DNA of 64,000 nt from Streptomyces albireticuli (GCF_002192455.1 NZ_CP021744.1:1674001-1738000), one strand, 5' to 3'. Shown: positions 24,963 through 34,603, counted from the first letter of the stretch. Notes: generated by a model not told the origin, from the letters alone. Numbers and translations: made by a program.

Positions 24963-26345
24963 TCAGCCCTTCCCGTCCGCGGCCACCGCGGCGGCCGCCC
25001 GGCGGGCCGCCATCAGCACCGGGTCCCACACCGGGGAGAACGGCGGCGCGTAGCCGAGGTCCAGGGCCGTCAGCTCCTCCACCGTCATCCGGGCCGTCAG
25101 GGCCACCGCCGCCACGTCCACCCGCTTCGCCGCGCCCTCGCCGCCGACGATCTGGACGCCCAGGAGGCGGCCCGTACGGCGTTCGGCGAGCATCTTGACC
25201 GTCATCCGGCGGGCGCCCGGGTAGTAGCCGGCGCGGCTCGTCGACTCCGTCGTGACCGACACGAAGCGCAGGCCCACCGCCGTGGCCTGCTCCTCCAGCA
25301 GGCCGGTGCGGCCGATCTCCAGGTCGCAGACCTTGCTGACGGCCGTGCCGACCACCCCGGGGAAGGTGGCGTAGCCGCCGCCGATGTTCGAGCCGATCAC
25401 CTGGCCGTGCTTGTTGGCGTGCGTGCCCAGGGCGATGTGCCGGGTGCGGCCGGAGACGAGGTCCAGGACCTCCACGCAGTCGCCGCCCGCCCAGATGTTC
25501 CCGTGGCCGCGGACCCGCATGGCCAGGTCCGTCAGCAGCCCGCCCGACCCGCCCACGGGCAGCCCGGCGGCGCGGGCCAGCGTCGTCTCCGGGCGCACGC
25601 CCAGGCCGAGCACCACCACGTCCGCCGGGTACACGGCCCGGTCCGTGACGACCGCGGTCACCTCGCCGTCGGCGCCGGTGCGGACCTCGGTCACCTCCGC
25701 GCCCGTCACCACCTCGATGCCCATCCCGCACATCGCGTCGCGGACCAGCGCGCCCATGTCCGGGTCGAGCGTCGACATCGGCTGCGCGGCGCGCTCGACG
25801 ACCGTCACCCCGTAGCCGCGCCGGACCAGCGCCTCGGCCATCTCCACGCCGATGTACCCGGCGCCGACGATCACCGCCCGGCCGCCCCGGGACCGCTCCA
25901 GGCCGTCGATGAGCGCCTGCCCGTCGTCCAGGGTCTGCACCCCGTGGACCCCGCGCGCGTCGATGCCGGGCAGCGACGGCCGGACCGGCCGGGCGCCGGT
26001 GGCGACGACCAGGTGGTCGTAGCCGTGCCAGCGCTCCGTGCCGGACTCCAGGTCGCGGGCGAGGACCCGCTGGCCCGCCACGTCCAGCTCGGTGACCTCG
26101 GTGCGCATCCGCAGGTCGATGCCGCGCTCGCGGTGCTCCTCGGGGGTGCGGGCGATCAGCGCGCCGGGGCCGTCGACCTCGCCGCCGGCCCAGTAGGGGA
26201 TGCCGCACGCGGAGTACGAGCTGAACCGGCCCCGCTCGAAGGCGGTGATCTCCAGTTCGCCGGGCTTCCTGAGCCTGCGGGCCCGGGAGGCCGCGGACAT
26301 GCCCGCCGCGTCGCCCCCGATGACCACCAGCCGCTGTGCCGTCAT
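24963..26345 (-). CDS. CoA-disulfide reductase / NADH oxidase-like flavoprotein
   Basis: 460 aa. The FAD site is RLVVIGGDAAGMSAASRAR; the single active-site cysteine occurs in SSYSACGIPYW, as in CoA-disulfide reductases and NADH oxidases, not the CxxxxC pair of lipoamide dehydrogenases. NAD site AVIVGAGYIGVEMAEAL. The C-terminal dimerisation domain is complete; no rhodanese domain is fused. Whether it reduces CoA disulfides, another low-molecular-weight disulfide or oxygen cannot be told. It follows pobA by 34 bp on the same strand and may belong to that operon. Confidence 0.82.
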   Translation of the reverse strand: MTAQRLVVIGGDAAGMSAASRARRLRKPGELEITAFERGRFSSYSACGIPYWAGGEVDGPGALIARTPEEHRERGIDLRMRTEVTELDVAGQRVLARDLESGTERWHGYDHLVVATGARPVRPSLPGIDARGVHGVQTLDDGQALIDGLERSRGGRAVIVGAGYIGVEMAEALVRRGYGVTVVERAAQPMSTLDPDMGALVRDAMCGMGIEVVTGAEVTEVRTGADGEVTAVVTDRAVYPADVVVLGLGVRPETTLARAAGLPVGGSGGLLTDLAMRVRGHGNIWAGGDCVEVLDLVSGRTRHIALGTHANKHGQVIGSNIGGGYATFPGVVGTAVSKVCDLEIGRTGLLEEQATAVGLRFVSVTTESTSRAGYYPGARRMTVKMLAERRTGRLLGVQIVGGEGAAKRVDVAAVALTARMTVEELTALDLGYAPPFSPVWDPVLMAARRAAAAVAADGKG

Positions 26346-26379
26346 GGCCTACGTCCCTTTCGCCGGTCGAACGGCCAGG

Positions 26380-27591
26380 CTAGCCACCCCCGTCCCCGGT
26401 GGGCGCGGCAGGACACCGCGCGGACCACAGGCCGGTGTACTCGTGCGCCAGGGCGGCGACCGTGCCGGGCGAGCCGAGGAGCCGGCGCAGCCGGGCCGTC
26501 CGCAGCCGGTGCGCGAACTCGTCCCGGTCCGGCCGGGTGTGCAGCAGGTCGGTGAGGTCGCAGGAGAAGCGCACGGCCTGCCAGACGCGGTGCAGACAGG
26601 TGTCCGAGTAGGTGTCGAGGAGGCGCTCGGCGCCGGTGCGGTGCCACAGCGCGAGCGCCTCGGCCAGCGTCACGGCGTCCGCCACCGCGCCGTTGAGGCC
26701 CTTGGCGCCGGTCGGCGGCACGATGTGCGCCGCGTCCCCGGCCAGCAGCACCCGCCCGTGGCGCATCGGCTCGGTCACCCGGGTGCGCATCGGGGTGAGG
26801 CTCCTGGCCAGGATCGGGCCCCGGCGCAGCGGCGGGCCGTCCCCGGCGGTGTGGCGGACCGTCAGCTCGTCCCAGATCCGCTCGTCCGGCCAGTCGGCCG
26901 GGTCGGTGCCGGCGGGCACCTGGAGGTAGAGCCGGGAGAGGGTGGGGGTGCGCATGCTGTAGAGCGCGAAGCCGCGTTCGTGCGCGGCGTAGACCAGCTC
27001 GTCGTGGGTGGGCGGCACGTCGGCGAGGACGCCGAGCCAGGAGTACGGGTACGTGTGCTCGTACACGCGGGTGCGGGCGGCGGGCAGGGCCCGCCGGGTC
27101 ACGCCGTACGAGCCGTCGCAGCCCGCCACGTAGTCGCACTCCAGCAGGTGCTCGGCGCCGTCGTGGACGTAGCGGACGGCGGGCCGCGCGGTGTCCGCCC
27201 GTTCGACGGCGAGGGCCCGCGCCTCGAACAGCAGGGGCTGTCCGTCCTTCAGCTGGAGCGCGACGAGGTCCTTGACGATCTCCGTCTGGGCGTAGATCGT
27301 GGCCTGCCGGCCGCCCGTGTGCGCGGCCAGGTCGATCCGGTGGGACCGGCCGTCGAAGCGGATCTCGATGCCGTCGTGGAAGAGCCCCTCCCGGTCCAGC
27401 CGGGCGCCCGCCCCGCAGGCGCGCAGGACATCGACGGTGCTCTGCTCCAGCATCCCGGCGCGCTGCCGGGCCTCGGCGTAGGCGCGGTCGCGGGCCTCCA
27501 GGACGACGCAGTCGACGCCGGCGAGGTGCAGCAGCCGGGCGAGCAGCAGGCCGGCCGGGCCGGCCCCGACGATGCCGACGGTCGTGCGCAT
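26380..27591 (-). CDS. pobA: 4-hydroxybenzoate 3-monooxygenase PobA
   Basis: 403-aa flavoprotein hydroxylase converting 4-hydroxybenzoate to protocatechuate with NAD(P)H and O2. FAD motifs: VGIVGAGPAGLLLARLL at the N-terminus, CDYVAGCDGSYGVTR in the middle, and VLLAGDAAHIVPPTGAKGLN near the C-terminus; RQRAGMLEQSTVD is typical of PobA. The ATG at 27591 overlaps the pcaG stop by one base. The product is the substrate of the adjacent PcaGH. Confidence 0.93.
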   Translation of the reverse strand: MRTTVGIVGAGPAGLLLARLLHLAGVDCVVLEARDRAYAEARQRAGMLEQSTVDVLRACGAGARLDREGLFHDGIEIRFDGRSHRIDLAAHTGGRQATIYAQTEIVKDLVALQLKDGQPLLFEARALAVERADTARPAVRYVHDGAEHLLECDYVAGCDGSYGVTRRALPAARTRVYEHTYPYSWLGVLADVPPTHDELVYAAHERGFALYSMRTPTLSRLYLQVPAGTDPADWPDERIWDELTVRHTAGDGPPLRRGPILARSLTPMRTRVTEPMRHGRVLLAGDAAHIVPPTGAKGLNGAVADAVTLAEALALWHRTGAERLLDTYSDTCLHRVWQAVRFSCDLTDLLHTRPDRDEFAHRLRTARLRRLLGSPGTVAALAHEYTGLWSARCPAAPTGDGGG

Positions 27592-28172
27592 CAGGCGTCT
27601 CCGGGGGTGGCTTCGTGGCGGGATCCGTGGCGGGAGGGGGGTTCGGCGAAGTCGAGGAAGACGGTCTCGCGGTCGCCCTGGAGCCGGATGTCGAAGCGGT
27701 AGGCGCGGTGGTGGCCGGGGTCCGGGGCGGCGAGCAGGGTCAGGCGGCGGTCGGCCGGCAGGGCGGCGAGCAGCGGGTCGTGGCCGGGCAGGGTGAAGTA
27801 GAGGCGGGTGAAGAGGTGGTGGGGCAGGCCGCGGGCGAAGAGGCACACCGCGAGGTAGGGCGCGCCGCCCGGCGGGAGGGTGCGTAAGAGGTAGTGGCCG
27901 TCCCGGCCGGTGGTGACGCGGGCGAAGCCGGTGAAGCCGAGGCCGTCGCGGCGCAGGCTGCCGGGGACGGCGGGGGCCGAGCCGTCCGGGCCCGCCTGCC
28001 AGAACTCCAGCAGGGCGTCGGGGACGGGCTCGCCGGCGCCGTCCTGGACGACGCCGTGGACGGTGACGGTCTGCGGGTGCCCTACGGGCGCCGGGGCGCC
28101 GCCGCCGGCGAAGGGCAGGGCGTGGCCGTGGAAGGGGCCGACGGTCTGCGCGGGGGTGATGTCCCGGGTCAT
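27591..28172 (-). CDS. pcaG: Protocatechuate 3,4-dioxygenase alpha subunit PcaG
   Basis: 193 aa. Intradiol dioxygenase fold: QTVGPFHGHALP, DALLEFWQAGPDG and LPHHLFTRLYF are alpha-subunit hallmarks. It pairs with PcaH to cleave protocatechuate to beta-carboxy-cis,cis-muconate. Its ATG directly abuts the pcaH stop codon. Confidence 0.95.
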   Translation of the reverse strand: MTRDITPAQTVGPFHGHALPFAGGGAPAPVGHPQTVTVHGVVQDGAGEPVPDALLEFWQAGPDGSAPAVPGSLRRDGLGFTGFARVTTGRDGHYLLRTLPPGGAPYLAVCLFARGLPHHLFTRLYFTLPGHDPLLAALPADRRLTLLAAPDPGHHRAYRFDIRLQGDRETVFLDFAEPPSRHGSRHEATPGDA

Positions 28173-28937
28173 TCAGCGGCCCTCCTCGGCCCAGGTGGCG
28201 GCGGGTCCGTCCAGGACGACGTCCCAGCGGTAGCCGAGGGCCGAGCCGGAGACGCTCAGGCCGGGGTCGAAGGCGGCCACCAGCCGGTCGCGCGCGGCGT
28301 CGCCCGCGGAGCGCCAGATCGAGTCGTAGGGCAGGAGCGGGTCGCCGGGGAAGTACATCTGGGTGACGAGGCGCTGGGTGAAGGCGGTGCCGAAGAGGGA
28401 GAAGTGCAGGTGGGCGGGGCGCCAGACGTTGTGGCGGCCGGGCCAGGGGTAGGCGCCGGGGCGGATGGTGGTGAAGCGGTAGCGGCCGTCGTCGTCGGTG
28501 AGGCAGCGGCCCGCGCCGGTGAAGTTCGGGTCGAGGGGCGTGGAGCGCTGGTCGAGCCGGTTGGCGTAGCGGCCCGCGGCGTTGGCCTGCCAGAGCTCCA
28601 CCAGCTGGCCGCGCACGGGCCGGCCCCGGCGGTCCACGATCCGCCCGGCGACGGCGATGCGCTCGCCCAGCGGGTCGCCGGTGTGCTGCCGGGTCAGGTC
28701 GGCGTCCAGCGGATCGACGTCGGCCGGGCCGAAGACCGGGCCGGTCAGCTCGACGGCCTCGGGCCCGGGGGCGACGGGCACGAGGGGGCGGCGCGGGCGG
28801 CGCAGCGGGTCGCCCGCGTACGGGGGTGTGCCGGGGTCGGCGGGGGCGGCGGGGGTCCCGTCCGCTCTGTCGTGGGCGCCGCGCCGGGGGCCGGGGGCGG
28901 TGCGGCCTGTCTGTTCCCGAACGGATTCAGATGCCAT
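28173..28937 (-). CDS. pcaH: Protocatechuate 3,4-dioxygenase beta subunit PcaH
   Basis: 254 aa. The beta subunit holds the ferric iron; candidate ligands are the tyrosines in RPGAYPWPG and LLPYDSIW regions and the histidines of WRPAHLHFS. GQLVELWQANAAGRY is the conserved barrel strand. The first ~45 residues are Pro/Ala-rich and variable. It lies 158 bp downstream of pcaF with a hairpin in the gap. Confidence 0.95.
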   Translation of the reverse strand: MASESVREQTGRTAPGPRRGAHDRADGTPAAPADPGTPPYAGDPLRRPRRPLVPVAPGPEAVELTGPVFGPADVDPLDADLTRQHTGDPLGERIAVAGRIVDRRGRPVRGQLVELWQANAAGRYANRLDQRSTPLDPNFTGAGRCLTDDDGRYRFTTIRPGAYPWPGRHNVWRPAHLHFSLFGTAFTQRLVTQMYFPGDPLLPYDSIWRSAGDAARDRLVAAFDPGLSVSGSALGYRWDVVLDGPAATWAEEGR

Positions 28938-28994
28938 GGCCGTGACCTACCCCACGGTGACGAAGGTGACCCCGCCGGTCTGCCGGGGGGCTTG

Positions 28995-29058
28995 TTCCCC
29001 ACCCCGCCCCTTCCCGCTGTATCCGATGTGCGACTCCGCCGCGTGGCGGGGTGGGGAA
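28995..29058 (-). terminator. Inverted repeat between pcaF and pcaH
   Basis: TTCCCCACCCCGCC (28995-29008) pairs exactly with 29045-29058. The arm carries the same CCCCACCCCGCC core as the 4476-4644 element. It lies inside the apparent pca operon, so it may attenuate read-through from pcaF into pcaHG or protect an mRNA end. Confidence 0.55.
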
Positions 29059-29095
29059 AAGCCGCCCGCAGGGCACGCCCCGCCGCCACCCGACC

Positions 29096-30289
29096 TCACC
29101 GCTCCAGGACCAGCGCCTGCCCCTGCCCCACCCCGACGCACAGCGCCGCCAGCCCGACCCCCGAACCCGCCGCCGCCAGCTGATGGGCGATCGACCCCGT
29201 GAGCCGGGCGCCGGAGCAGCCGAGCGGGTGGCCGATCGCGAGCGCGCCGCCGCGCGGGTTGACGATGCCGGGGTCCAGGTCGGGCCACTCCGCGAGGCAC
29301 CCGAGGACCTGCGCGGCGTAGGCCTCGTTGAGCTCGACGTGGGTGAGGTCCGTGAGCGAGCGTCCCGCCTTGGCGAGGACCCGGCGCACCGCCTCCACCG
29401 GCCCGAGGCCGTACATGTCGGGCTCGATGCCGGTGACGGCCGAGGCCCGCACCCGTGCCAGCGGCTCGCGGCCGGTCTCCCGCAGCCCCTCCTCGTCGCA
29501 CAGCAGCAGGGCCGCCGCGCCGTCGTTCAGCGAGGAGGAGTTGCCGGCGGTGACCGTGCCGCCGGTCTTCCGGAAGGCGGGCTTCAGCCGGGCCAGGGCC
29601 TCCAGGGAGGTGTTGTCCCGGATCGTCTCGTCCCGGGCGAGCGGGGCGTCCGGCAGCCGCGTGACCTCGGCGTCGTACGCGCCGTCCTGCCAGGCCCGCG
29701 CGGCCTTGCGGTGGCTGGCCAGCGCGTAGGCGTCCTGCTGCTCGCGGGTGATGCCGTACTTGTCGGCGATCAGCTCGGCGCCCTCGCCGAGCGGCACCGT
29801 CCACTGCTCGGGCATGGCGGGGTTGGTCATCCGCCAGCCCAGGGTGGTGGAGTACAGCTCCTGGTGGCCCACGGGGAAGGCGCGGTCGGACTTGGGCAGC
29901 ACGAAGGGGGCCCGGGTCATGGACTCGACGCCGCCCGCCACCACGACCGAGGCGTCGCCGAGGGCGATGGCGCGGTAGGCGTGCACGACGGCCTCCAGGC
30001 CGGAGGCGCACAGCCGGTTGACCGTCACACCCGGTACGGACACGGGCAGCCCGGCGAGCAGCACGGCCATGCGGCCGACGTTGCGGTTCTCCTCGCCGGC
30101 GCCGTTGGCGTTGCCGAACACCACGTCGTCGATACGGGCCGGGTCGAGGCCGGGCGCCCTGCCGACCACTTCGCGCACCACGTGCGCCGCGAGGTCGTCG
30201 GGGCGCACGGAGGCGAGGGCGCCGCCGTACTTGCCGACCGGGGTGCGCACGGCGTCGACGATGTACACGTCCCGGATGCGGTCGTTCAT
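29096..30289 (-). CDS. pcaF: Beta-ketoadipyl-CoA thiolase PcaF
   Basis: 397 aa. Thiolase fold with nucleophile Cys in NRLCASGLEAV, the His of GGALAIGHPLGCSG and the second Cys in ALCVGVGQG. High match to the beta-ketoadipate type (VDAVRTPVGKYGGALA, GAGEENRNVGRMAVLLAG). It cleaves beta-ketoadipyl-CoA to succinyl-CoA and acetyl-CoA, the last step of the protocatechuate branch. First gene of the pca operon here, divergent from the IclR regulator. Confidence 0.93.
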   Translation of the reverse strand: MNDRIRDVYIVDAVRTPVGKYGGALASVRPDDLAAHVVREVVGRAPGLDPARIDDVVFGNANGAGEENRNVGRMAVLLAGLPVSVPGVTVNRLCASGLEAVVHAYRAIALGDASVVVAGGVESMTRAPFVLPKSDRAFPVGHQELYSTTLGWRMTNPAMPEQWTVPLGEGAELIADKYGITREQQDAYALASHRKAARAWQDGAYDAEVTRLPDAPLARDETIRDNTSLEALARLKPAFRKTGGTVTAGNSSSLNDGAAALLLCDEEGLRETGREPLARVRASAVTGIEPDMYGLGPVEAVRRVLAKAGRSLTDLTHVELNEAYAAQVLGCLAEWPDLDPGIVNPRGGALAIGHPLGCSGARLTGSIAHQLAAAGSGVGLAALCVGVGQGQALVLER

Positions 30290-30397
30290 GGCTGCTCCTT
30301 GAGCGGTCGGGCGAGGAGGACGGGGGTGAGGGCGCGGCCGGTCCGGCGGCGCCGGGTGGTGCCGGGTGGTGCGGCAATCCTCCTCCCCTGGACGGCT

Positions 30398-30421
30398 GTT
30401 CGCCCAGTGAACTTTCGTTCA
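30398..30421. promoter_or_regulatory. Three GTTC/GAAC half-sites between pcaF and the IclR gene
   Basis: GTTC (30398-30401), GAAC (30409-30412) and GTTC (30417-30420) alternate in orientation; TGAAC-TTTC-GTTCA (30408-30421) is a perfect dyad. It abuts the CATAAT -10 box (30420-30425) of the IclR gene. IclR proteins of the PcaU/PobR group are known to use three related half-site repeats. The role as the regulator's operator is inferred. Confidence 0.55.
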
Positions 30422-30432
30422 TAATCGATGCC

Positions 30433-32277
30433 GTGACGAGTCTCGGTGTGCCACCAACCGCTGTCAATGGGGCTGGTGAGGCGGCGCTCGTGGGCCCGCT
30501 GGTGAGGGGCCTCGTCGTGCTGCGCGCCCTCGCCGGCCACGAGGCCGGGGCGCGCGTCCGCCCCGCCGACCTCACCCGTACCACCGGACTTGCCCGTTCC
30601 GTCGTCGACCGGGTGCTCGCCACGCTCGGGCACCTCGGGTACGTCCGCGCCGACGGCCGTGAAGTCGTCCTGGCCGTCGGCCTGATGGAGCTCGGCAACG
30701 CCTACCTGACGGCGAGCGGGGTGCCCGCCGCGCTCGGCCCGCACGTGGAGAGGCTGGCCGCCGCGCTCGACGCGTCCGTCTCGGTGGCCGTGCCCGACGC
30801 GGAAGGCGTCCGGATCGTCGCCCAGGCCGCCCGCCCCCGGGCGGCCTCCGCGGGCTTCCGGGCCGGTCTCCGCATCGGTGACCTGCTGCCCGCCGGCCGC
30901 TGCGCCCCCGGGGCGCTGTTCGCGGCCGCGCCGCCGGACTGGGCGGTGGACGACCAGCTCCTCGAACCCGGTCTGGTGGCGGTGGCCGTACCGGTCCGCG
31001 ACCGCGCCGGGCGGACCGCGTGCGCCGTGACGGTCACCAGCCGCACCAGCCGGCACTCGGCGGACGGTCTGCGGGAGGAGGCGCTGCCGGCGCTGCGGGC
31101 CGCGGTCCCGGCGATGGAGGCGGCGCTGGCGGCGCACGCGGGAAGCGGGGAGAGCGGGGACGGCGCGGCCTGGCACGGTGCCGAGGGCAGTGATGCGGCC
31201 CCCGCCTCGTACGCCGCGGAAGGCGCCACGTCGGCCCCTGCCTCACGCACCGCCGGAAGCGGCCCGGCGCTCCACGCCCCGCACGGCACGGAGGGCAGCG
31301 CCCCCGCTTCGTACACCGCGGACGGCGGCGTCCCGACCCCCGTCCCGTACGGCGGGAAGGCCCGCTCGGCCGCCGCGTACGGCGAGGAGGACGGCCCGGC
31401 CGCCGCGTCCGGCGCGGAAGGCGCCCCCGGCAGCGTGCCGAGCGGCCCCCTGGCAGACCCCGGCTCCTCCCCCGTCGAGGCCACCGCCCCTCCCCTCCGG
31501 TCCCTCGTCCGCGGCCTCGCCGTCCTGCGAGGCTTCGGCGTGGCCGCCGCGCCGGGCCGGGGAGCGACGCTCTCCGAGCTCGCGGCGGCCGCCGGGCTCG
31601 CGCGGGCCACCGCCCGCCGCGCGCTGCTCACCCTCGCCCACCTCGGCTACGTCGCGGCCGACGGCGGCCGTTTCCGGCCGCTGCCCCGGGTCCTGGAACT
31701 GGGCCACGCCCCGCTCGGCGAGCTGACCTTCGCCGGCCTCGCCGTGCCCCATCTGCGCGCGCTCGTACGGCGGGTCGGCGAATCGGCGTCCCTGGCCGTG
31801 CTCGACGGCCCCGACATCCGCTACGTCGCCCGGGTCCCCACCGTCCGCATCATGAGCGTCGACATCACCGTCGGTACGCGCTTCCCGGCCCACGCCACCT
31901 CCATGGGGCGGGTGCTGCTCGCCGGGCTGGACGCGCGGGCCCGTGCGGCGTGGCTGGCCGGCGAGGCCGTGACGCGGGCGCCCACCCCGCGCACCGTCAC
32001 CTCGCCCACCGAGCTGGCCGGGCTCCTGGACCGGGTGGCCGGGGACGGGTACGCGCTCGTCGACCAGGAGCTGGAGGAGGGTCTGCGCTCGCTCGCGGTG
32101 CCCGTCCGGGACGCCCGCGGCCGCGTCGTCGCCGCGCTCAACGTCGCCACCCACGCCGGGCGGGGCGGCGCCGGTGACACCCGGCGGGACTTCCTGCCCG
32201 CCCTGCGCGAGACCGCCGCCCGGATCGAGGCGGACGTCCGCACGGCCTCGGCGCACCGCGCCCTCGGCACCGGCTGA
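30433..32277 (+). CDS. Tandem double IclR-family regulator (PcaR-like)
   Basis: 614 aa, over twice the ~260 aa usual for IclR. Unit 1: helix-turn-helix at about 22-75, then a shortened effector domain (about 100-230). A low-complexity linker (about 236-352, with imperfect Ala-Ser-Tyr and Ala-Glu-Gly repeats) follows. Unit 2: helix-turn-helix (SLVRGLAVLRGFGV..., from about 356) and a complete effector domain containing FPAHATSMGRVLLAGL, DQELEEGLRSLAVPVRD. Position divergent from pcaF suggests control of the pca operon. A CATAAT box lies 7 nt before the GTG, so the transcript is probably leaderless. Confidence 0.85.
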   Translation: MTSLGVPPTAVNGAGEAALVGPLVRGLVVLRALAGHEAGARVRPADLTRTTGLARSVVDRVLATLGHLGYVRADGREVVLAVGLMELGNAYLTASGVPAALGPHVERLAAALDASVSVAVPDAEGVRIVAQAARPRAASAGFRAGLRIGDLLPAGRCAPGALFAAAPPDWAVDDQLLEPGLVAVAVPVRDRAGRTACAVTVTSRTSRHSADGLREEALPALRAAVPAMEAALAAHAGSGESGDGAAWHGAEGSDAAPASYAAEGATSAPASRTAGSGPALHAPHGTEGSAPASYTADGGVPTPVPYGGKARSAAAYGEEDGPAAASGAEGAPGSVPSGPLADPGSSPVEATAPPLRSLVRGLAVLRGFGVAAAPGRGATLSELAAAAGLARATARRALLTLAHLGYVAADGGRFRPLPRVLELGHAPLGELTFAGLAVPHLRALVRRVGESASLAVLDGPDIRYVARVPTVRIMSVDITVGTRFPAHATSMGRVLLAGLDARARAAWLAGEAVTRAPTPRTVTSPTELAGLLDRVAGDGYALVDQELEEGLRSLAVPVRDARGRVVAALNVATHAGRGGAGDTRRDFLPALRETAARIEADVRTASAHRALGTG

Positions 32278-32319
32278 CCGCCCGGAAGGGGCCACGGGGG
32301 CGTTTGAGAGAGTGGCCCC

Positions 32320-33774
32320 ATGAGCGCAACGGACACTCCCAGGCACCATGTGGTCGTCGTCGGCGGCGGGATCTCCGGGCTGGCCGCGGCCCACCGGCTG
32401 GCGGAGGGGGGCGCGCGGGTCACGCTCCTGGAGGGTTCCGGGCGCGTCGGCGGCAAGCTGCTCGCCGGTGAGATCGCCGGCGTCCCCGTCGACCTGGGCG
32501 CCGAGTCCATGCTGGCCCGCAGGCCGGAGGCGGTGGGCCTGGCCCGCGCGGTCGGGCTCGCCGACCGGCTCCAGGCGCCCGCCGCCACCGCGCTGCTGTG
32601 GACGCGCGGCGAGCTCCGGCCGCTGCCCCAGGGTCACATGATGGGCGTGCCCGGCGACCTCGGGCCGCTGGCCGCCTCCGGGGTGCTCTCGCCCGAGGGC
32701 CTCGCCCGGATCTCGAAGGACGCGGAGCTACCGCGCACCGAGCTCGGCGAGGACGTCGCCATCGGCTCGTACGTCGCCGAGCGGATGGGCCGCGAGGTCG
32801 TGGACCGGCTCGTGGAGCCGCTGCTGGGCGGCGTGTACGCGGGCGACGCGTACCGCATCTCCATGCGGACGGCCGTGCCCCAGCTCTTCGAGGCCGCGCG
32901 GGCGCACCGCACCCTGACCGAGGCCGTGCGCGACCTCCAGGCCCGTGCCGCGGCCCGGCAGCGGTCCGGCCCGGTCTTCATGGGCGTCGAGGGCGGCGTC
33001 GGACGGCTGCCGCTCGCCGTCGCGGACGCGGTGCGCGCCCGGGGCGGTGTGATCCGTACGCACACGCCGGTGGCCGGTGTCGAGCGCGCGGCGGACGGCT
33101 GGCGGGTCGTCCTGGGCGCGGGGAACGGCACCGGGGACGGGGCGGAGACGCTGACGGCCGACGCCGTCGTCGTCGCGACCCCGGCGCACGACGCGGCCCG
33201 GCTGCTCGGCCCGCACGCGCCCGCCGCCGTCGCCGGCCTGTCCACGGTCGAGTACGCCTCGATGGCGCTCGTCACCATGGCCTTCCGCCGCTCCGACGTG
33301 GCGGGGCTGCCCCGGGGCAGCGGCTTCCTCGTGCCGCCCGTCGACGGCCGGAAGATCAAGGCGTCGACCTTCTCCAGCAACAAGTGGCGCTGGAACGCCG
33401 ACTCGGACCCGGACCTCTTCGTCCTGCGTACCTCGATCGGGCGGTTCGGCGACGAGGCCGACCTGGAGCGCGAGGACGCCGAGCTGGTGTCGATGTCGCT
33501 CACCGACCTCGGCGCGGCGGCGGGCCTCGCGGCGGTCCCGGTGGAGAGCCGCGTCACCCGCTGGCGGAACGGGCTCCCGCAGTACCCGGTCGGCCACCTG
33601 GAGCGCGTCGCCCGGATCCGCGCGGACCTGGCCCGGCTGCCCGGCCTGCGGCTGTGCGGCGCGGCCTACGACGGGGTGGGCATCCCGGCCTGTGTGTCCA
33701 GTGCGCACAAGGCCGCCGACGAGATCCTGGCGGCGCTGCCGACCCTGACGGCGGGCGCCGGAACGCGCGAGTGA
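32320..33774 (+). CDS. hemG: Coproporphyrinogen III / protoporphyrinogen IX oxidase
   Basis: 484-aa FAD enzyme of the HemY/CgoX family. FAD motif [19 protein letters not shown], second motif [13 protein letters not shown] and the C-terminal [25 protein letters not shown] are typical. In actinobacteria, with hemQ beside it, the substrate is expected to be coproporphyrinogen III (coproporphyrin-dependent haem route). hemQ follows 10 bp downstream. Confidence 0.9.
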   Translation: MSATDTPRHHVVVVGGGISGLAAAHRLAEGGARVTLLEGSGRVGGKLLAGEIAGVPVDLGAESMLARRPEAVGLARAVGLADRLQAPAATALLWTRGELRPLPQGHMMGVPGDLGPLAASGVLSPEGLARISKDAELPRTELGEDVAIGSYVAERMGREVVDRLVEPLLGGVYAGDAYRISMRTAVPQLFEAARAHRTLTEAVRDLQARAAARQRSGPVFMGVEGGVGRLPLAVADAVRARGGVIRTHTPVAGVERAADGWRVVLGAGNGTGDGAETLTADAVVVATPAHDAARLLGPHAPAAVAGLSTVEYASMALVTMAFRRSDVAGLPRGSGFLVPPVDGRKIKASTFSSNKWRWNADSDPDLFVLRTSIGRFGDEADLEREDAELVSMSLTDLGAAAGLAAVPVESRVTRWRNGLPQYPVGHLERVARIRADLARLPGLRLCGAAYDGVGIPACVSSAHKAADEILAALPTLTAGAGTRE

Positions 33775-33784
33775 CAATAGGGAC

Positions 33785-34501
33785 ATGACTGACGCCCCTG
33801 AGAAGATCCCGAACGCCGGCAAGAAGGCCAAGGACCTCAACGAGGTCATCCGTTACACCCTCTGGTCGGTGTTCAAGCTCCGCGACGTCCTCCCGGCGGA
33901 CCGCTCCGGCTGGGCCGAGGAGGTCGAGGAGCTGTTCGCGCGGCTCGCCGAGAAGGACGTCACCGTGCGCGGCACGTACGACCTCTCGGGCCTGCGGGCC
34001 GACGCCGACGTGATGATCTGGTGGCACTCCGAGACCTCGGACGCCCTCCAGGACGCGTACAACCTGTTCCGCCGCACCGCGCTCGGCCGGGCGCTGGAGC
34101 CGGTGTGGTCGAACATGGCGCTGCACCGCCCCGCGGAGTTCAACAAGTCGCACATCCCGGCGTTCCTCGCCGACGAGACGCCGCGCGACTACGTCAGCGT
34201 GTACCCGTTCGTCCGCTCGTACGACTGGTACCTGCTGCCGGACGAGGACCGCCGCCGGATGCTCGCCGACCACGGCAAGATGGCGCGCGGCTACCCGGAC
34301 GTGCGCGCCAACACGGTGGCCTCGTTCTCGCTGGGCGACTACGAGTGGATCCTCGCGTTCGAGGCGAACGACCTCTACCGGATCGTGGACCTGATGCGTC
34401 ACCTGCGCGCGTCCGAGGCGCGGATGCACGTGCGCGAGGAGGTCCCGTTCTACACGGGCCGCCGTAAGGCCGTGTCCGAGCTGGTGGCGGGCCTGGCCTG
34501 A
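33785..34501 (+). CDS. hemQ: Coproheme decarboxylase HemQ (ChdC)
   Basis: 238 aa, chlorite-dismutase-like fold. It performs the peroxide-dependent decarboxylation of two propionates of coproheme to give haem b, the last step of the Gram-positive pathway. [35 protein letters not shown] and [11 protein letters not shown] are family motifs; the last contains the distal-side residues. GACAAT at 33773-33778 is 6 nt before the ATG, so a second, leaderless start inside the operon is possible. Confidence 0.94.
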   Translation: MTDAPEKIPNAGKKAKDLNEVIRYTLWSVFKLRDVLPADRSGWAEEVEELFARLAEKDVTVRGTYDLSGLRADADVMIWWHSETSDALQDAYNLFRRTALGRALEPVWSNMALHRPAEFNKSHIPAFLADETPRDYVSVYPFVRSYDWYLLPDEDRRRMLADHGKMARGYPDVRANTVASFSLGDYEWILAFEANDLYRIVDLMRHLRASEARMHVREEVPFYTGRRKAVSELVAGLA

Positions 34502-34547
34502 GGGGTGCGGCGGGGGCTCTTCCCCCGCCCGCCCTTCCGTACGTCAG

Positions 34548-34586
34548 CGAGCGCCGGACGGCTGGGACCAGCCCGTCCGGCGCTCG
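34548..34586. terminator. Bidirectional hairpin between convergent genes
   Basis: CGAGCGCCGGACG-GCTGG (34548-34565) pairs with 34568-34586, with one bulged base. It lies between the convergent hemQ and aminopeptidase genes, so it can stop both. Confidence 0.7.
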
Positions 34587-34603
34587 GACGTGTCCGGGAG
34601 CCG

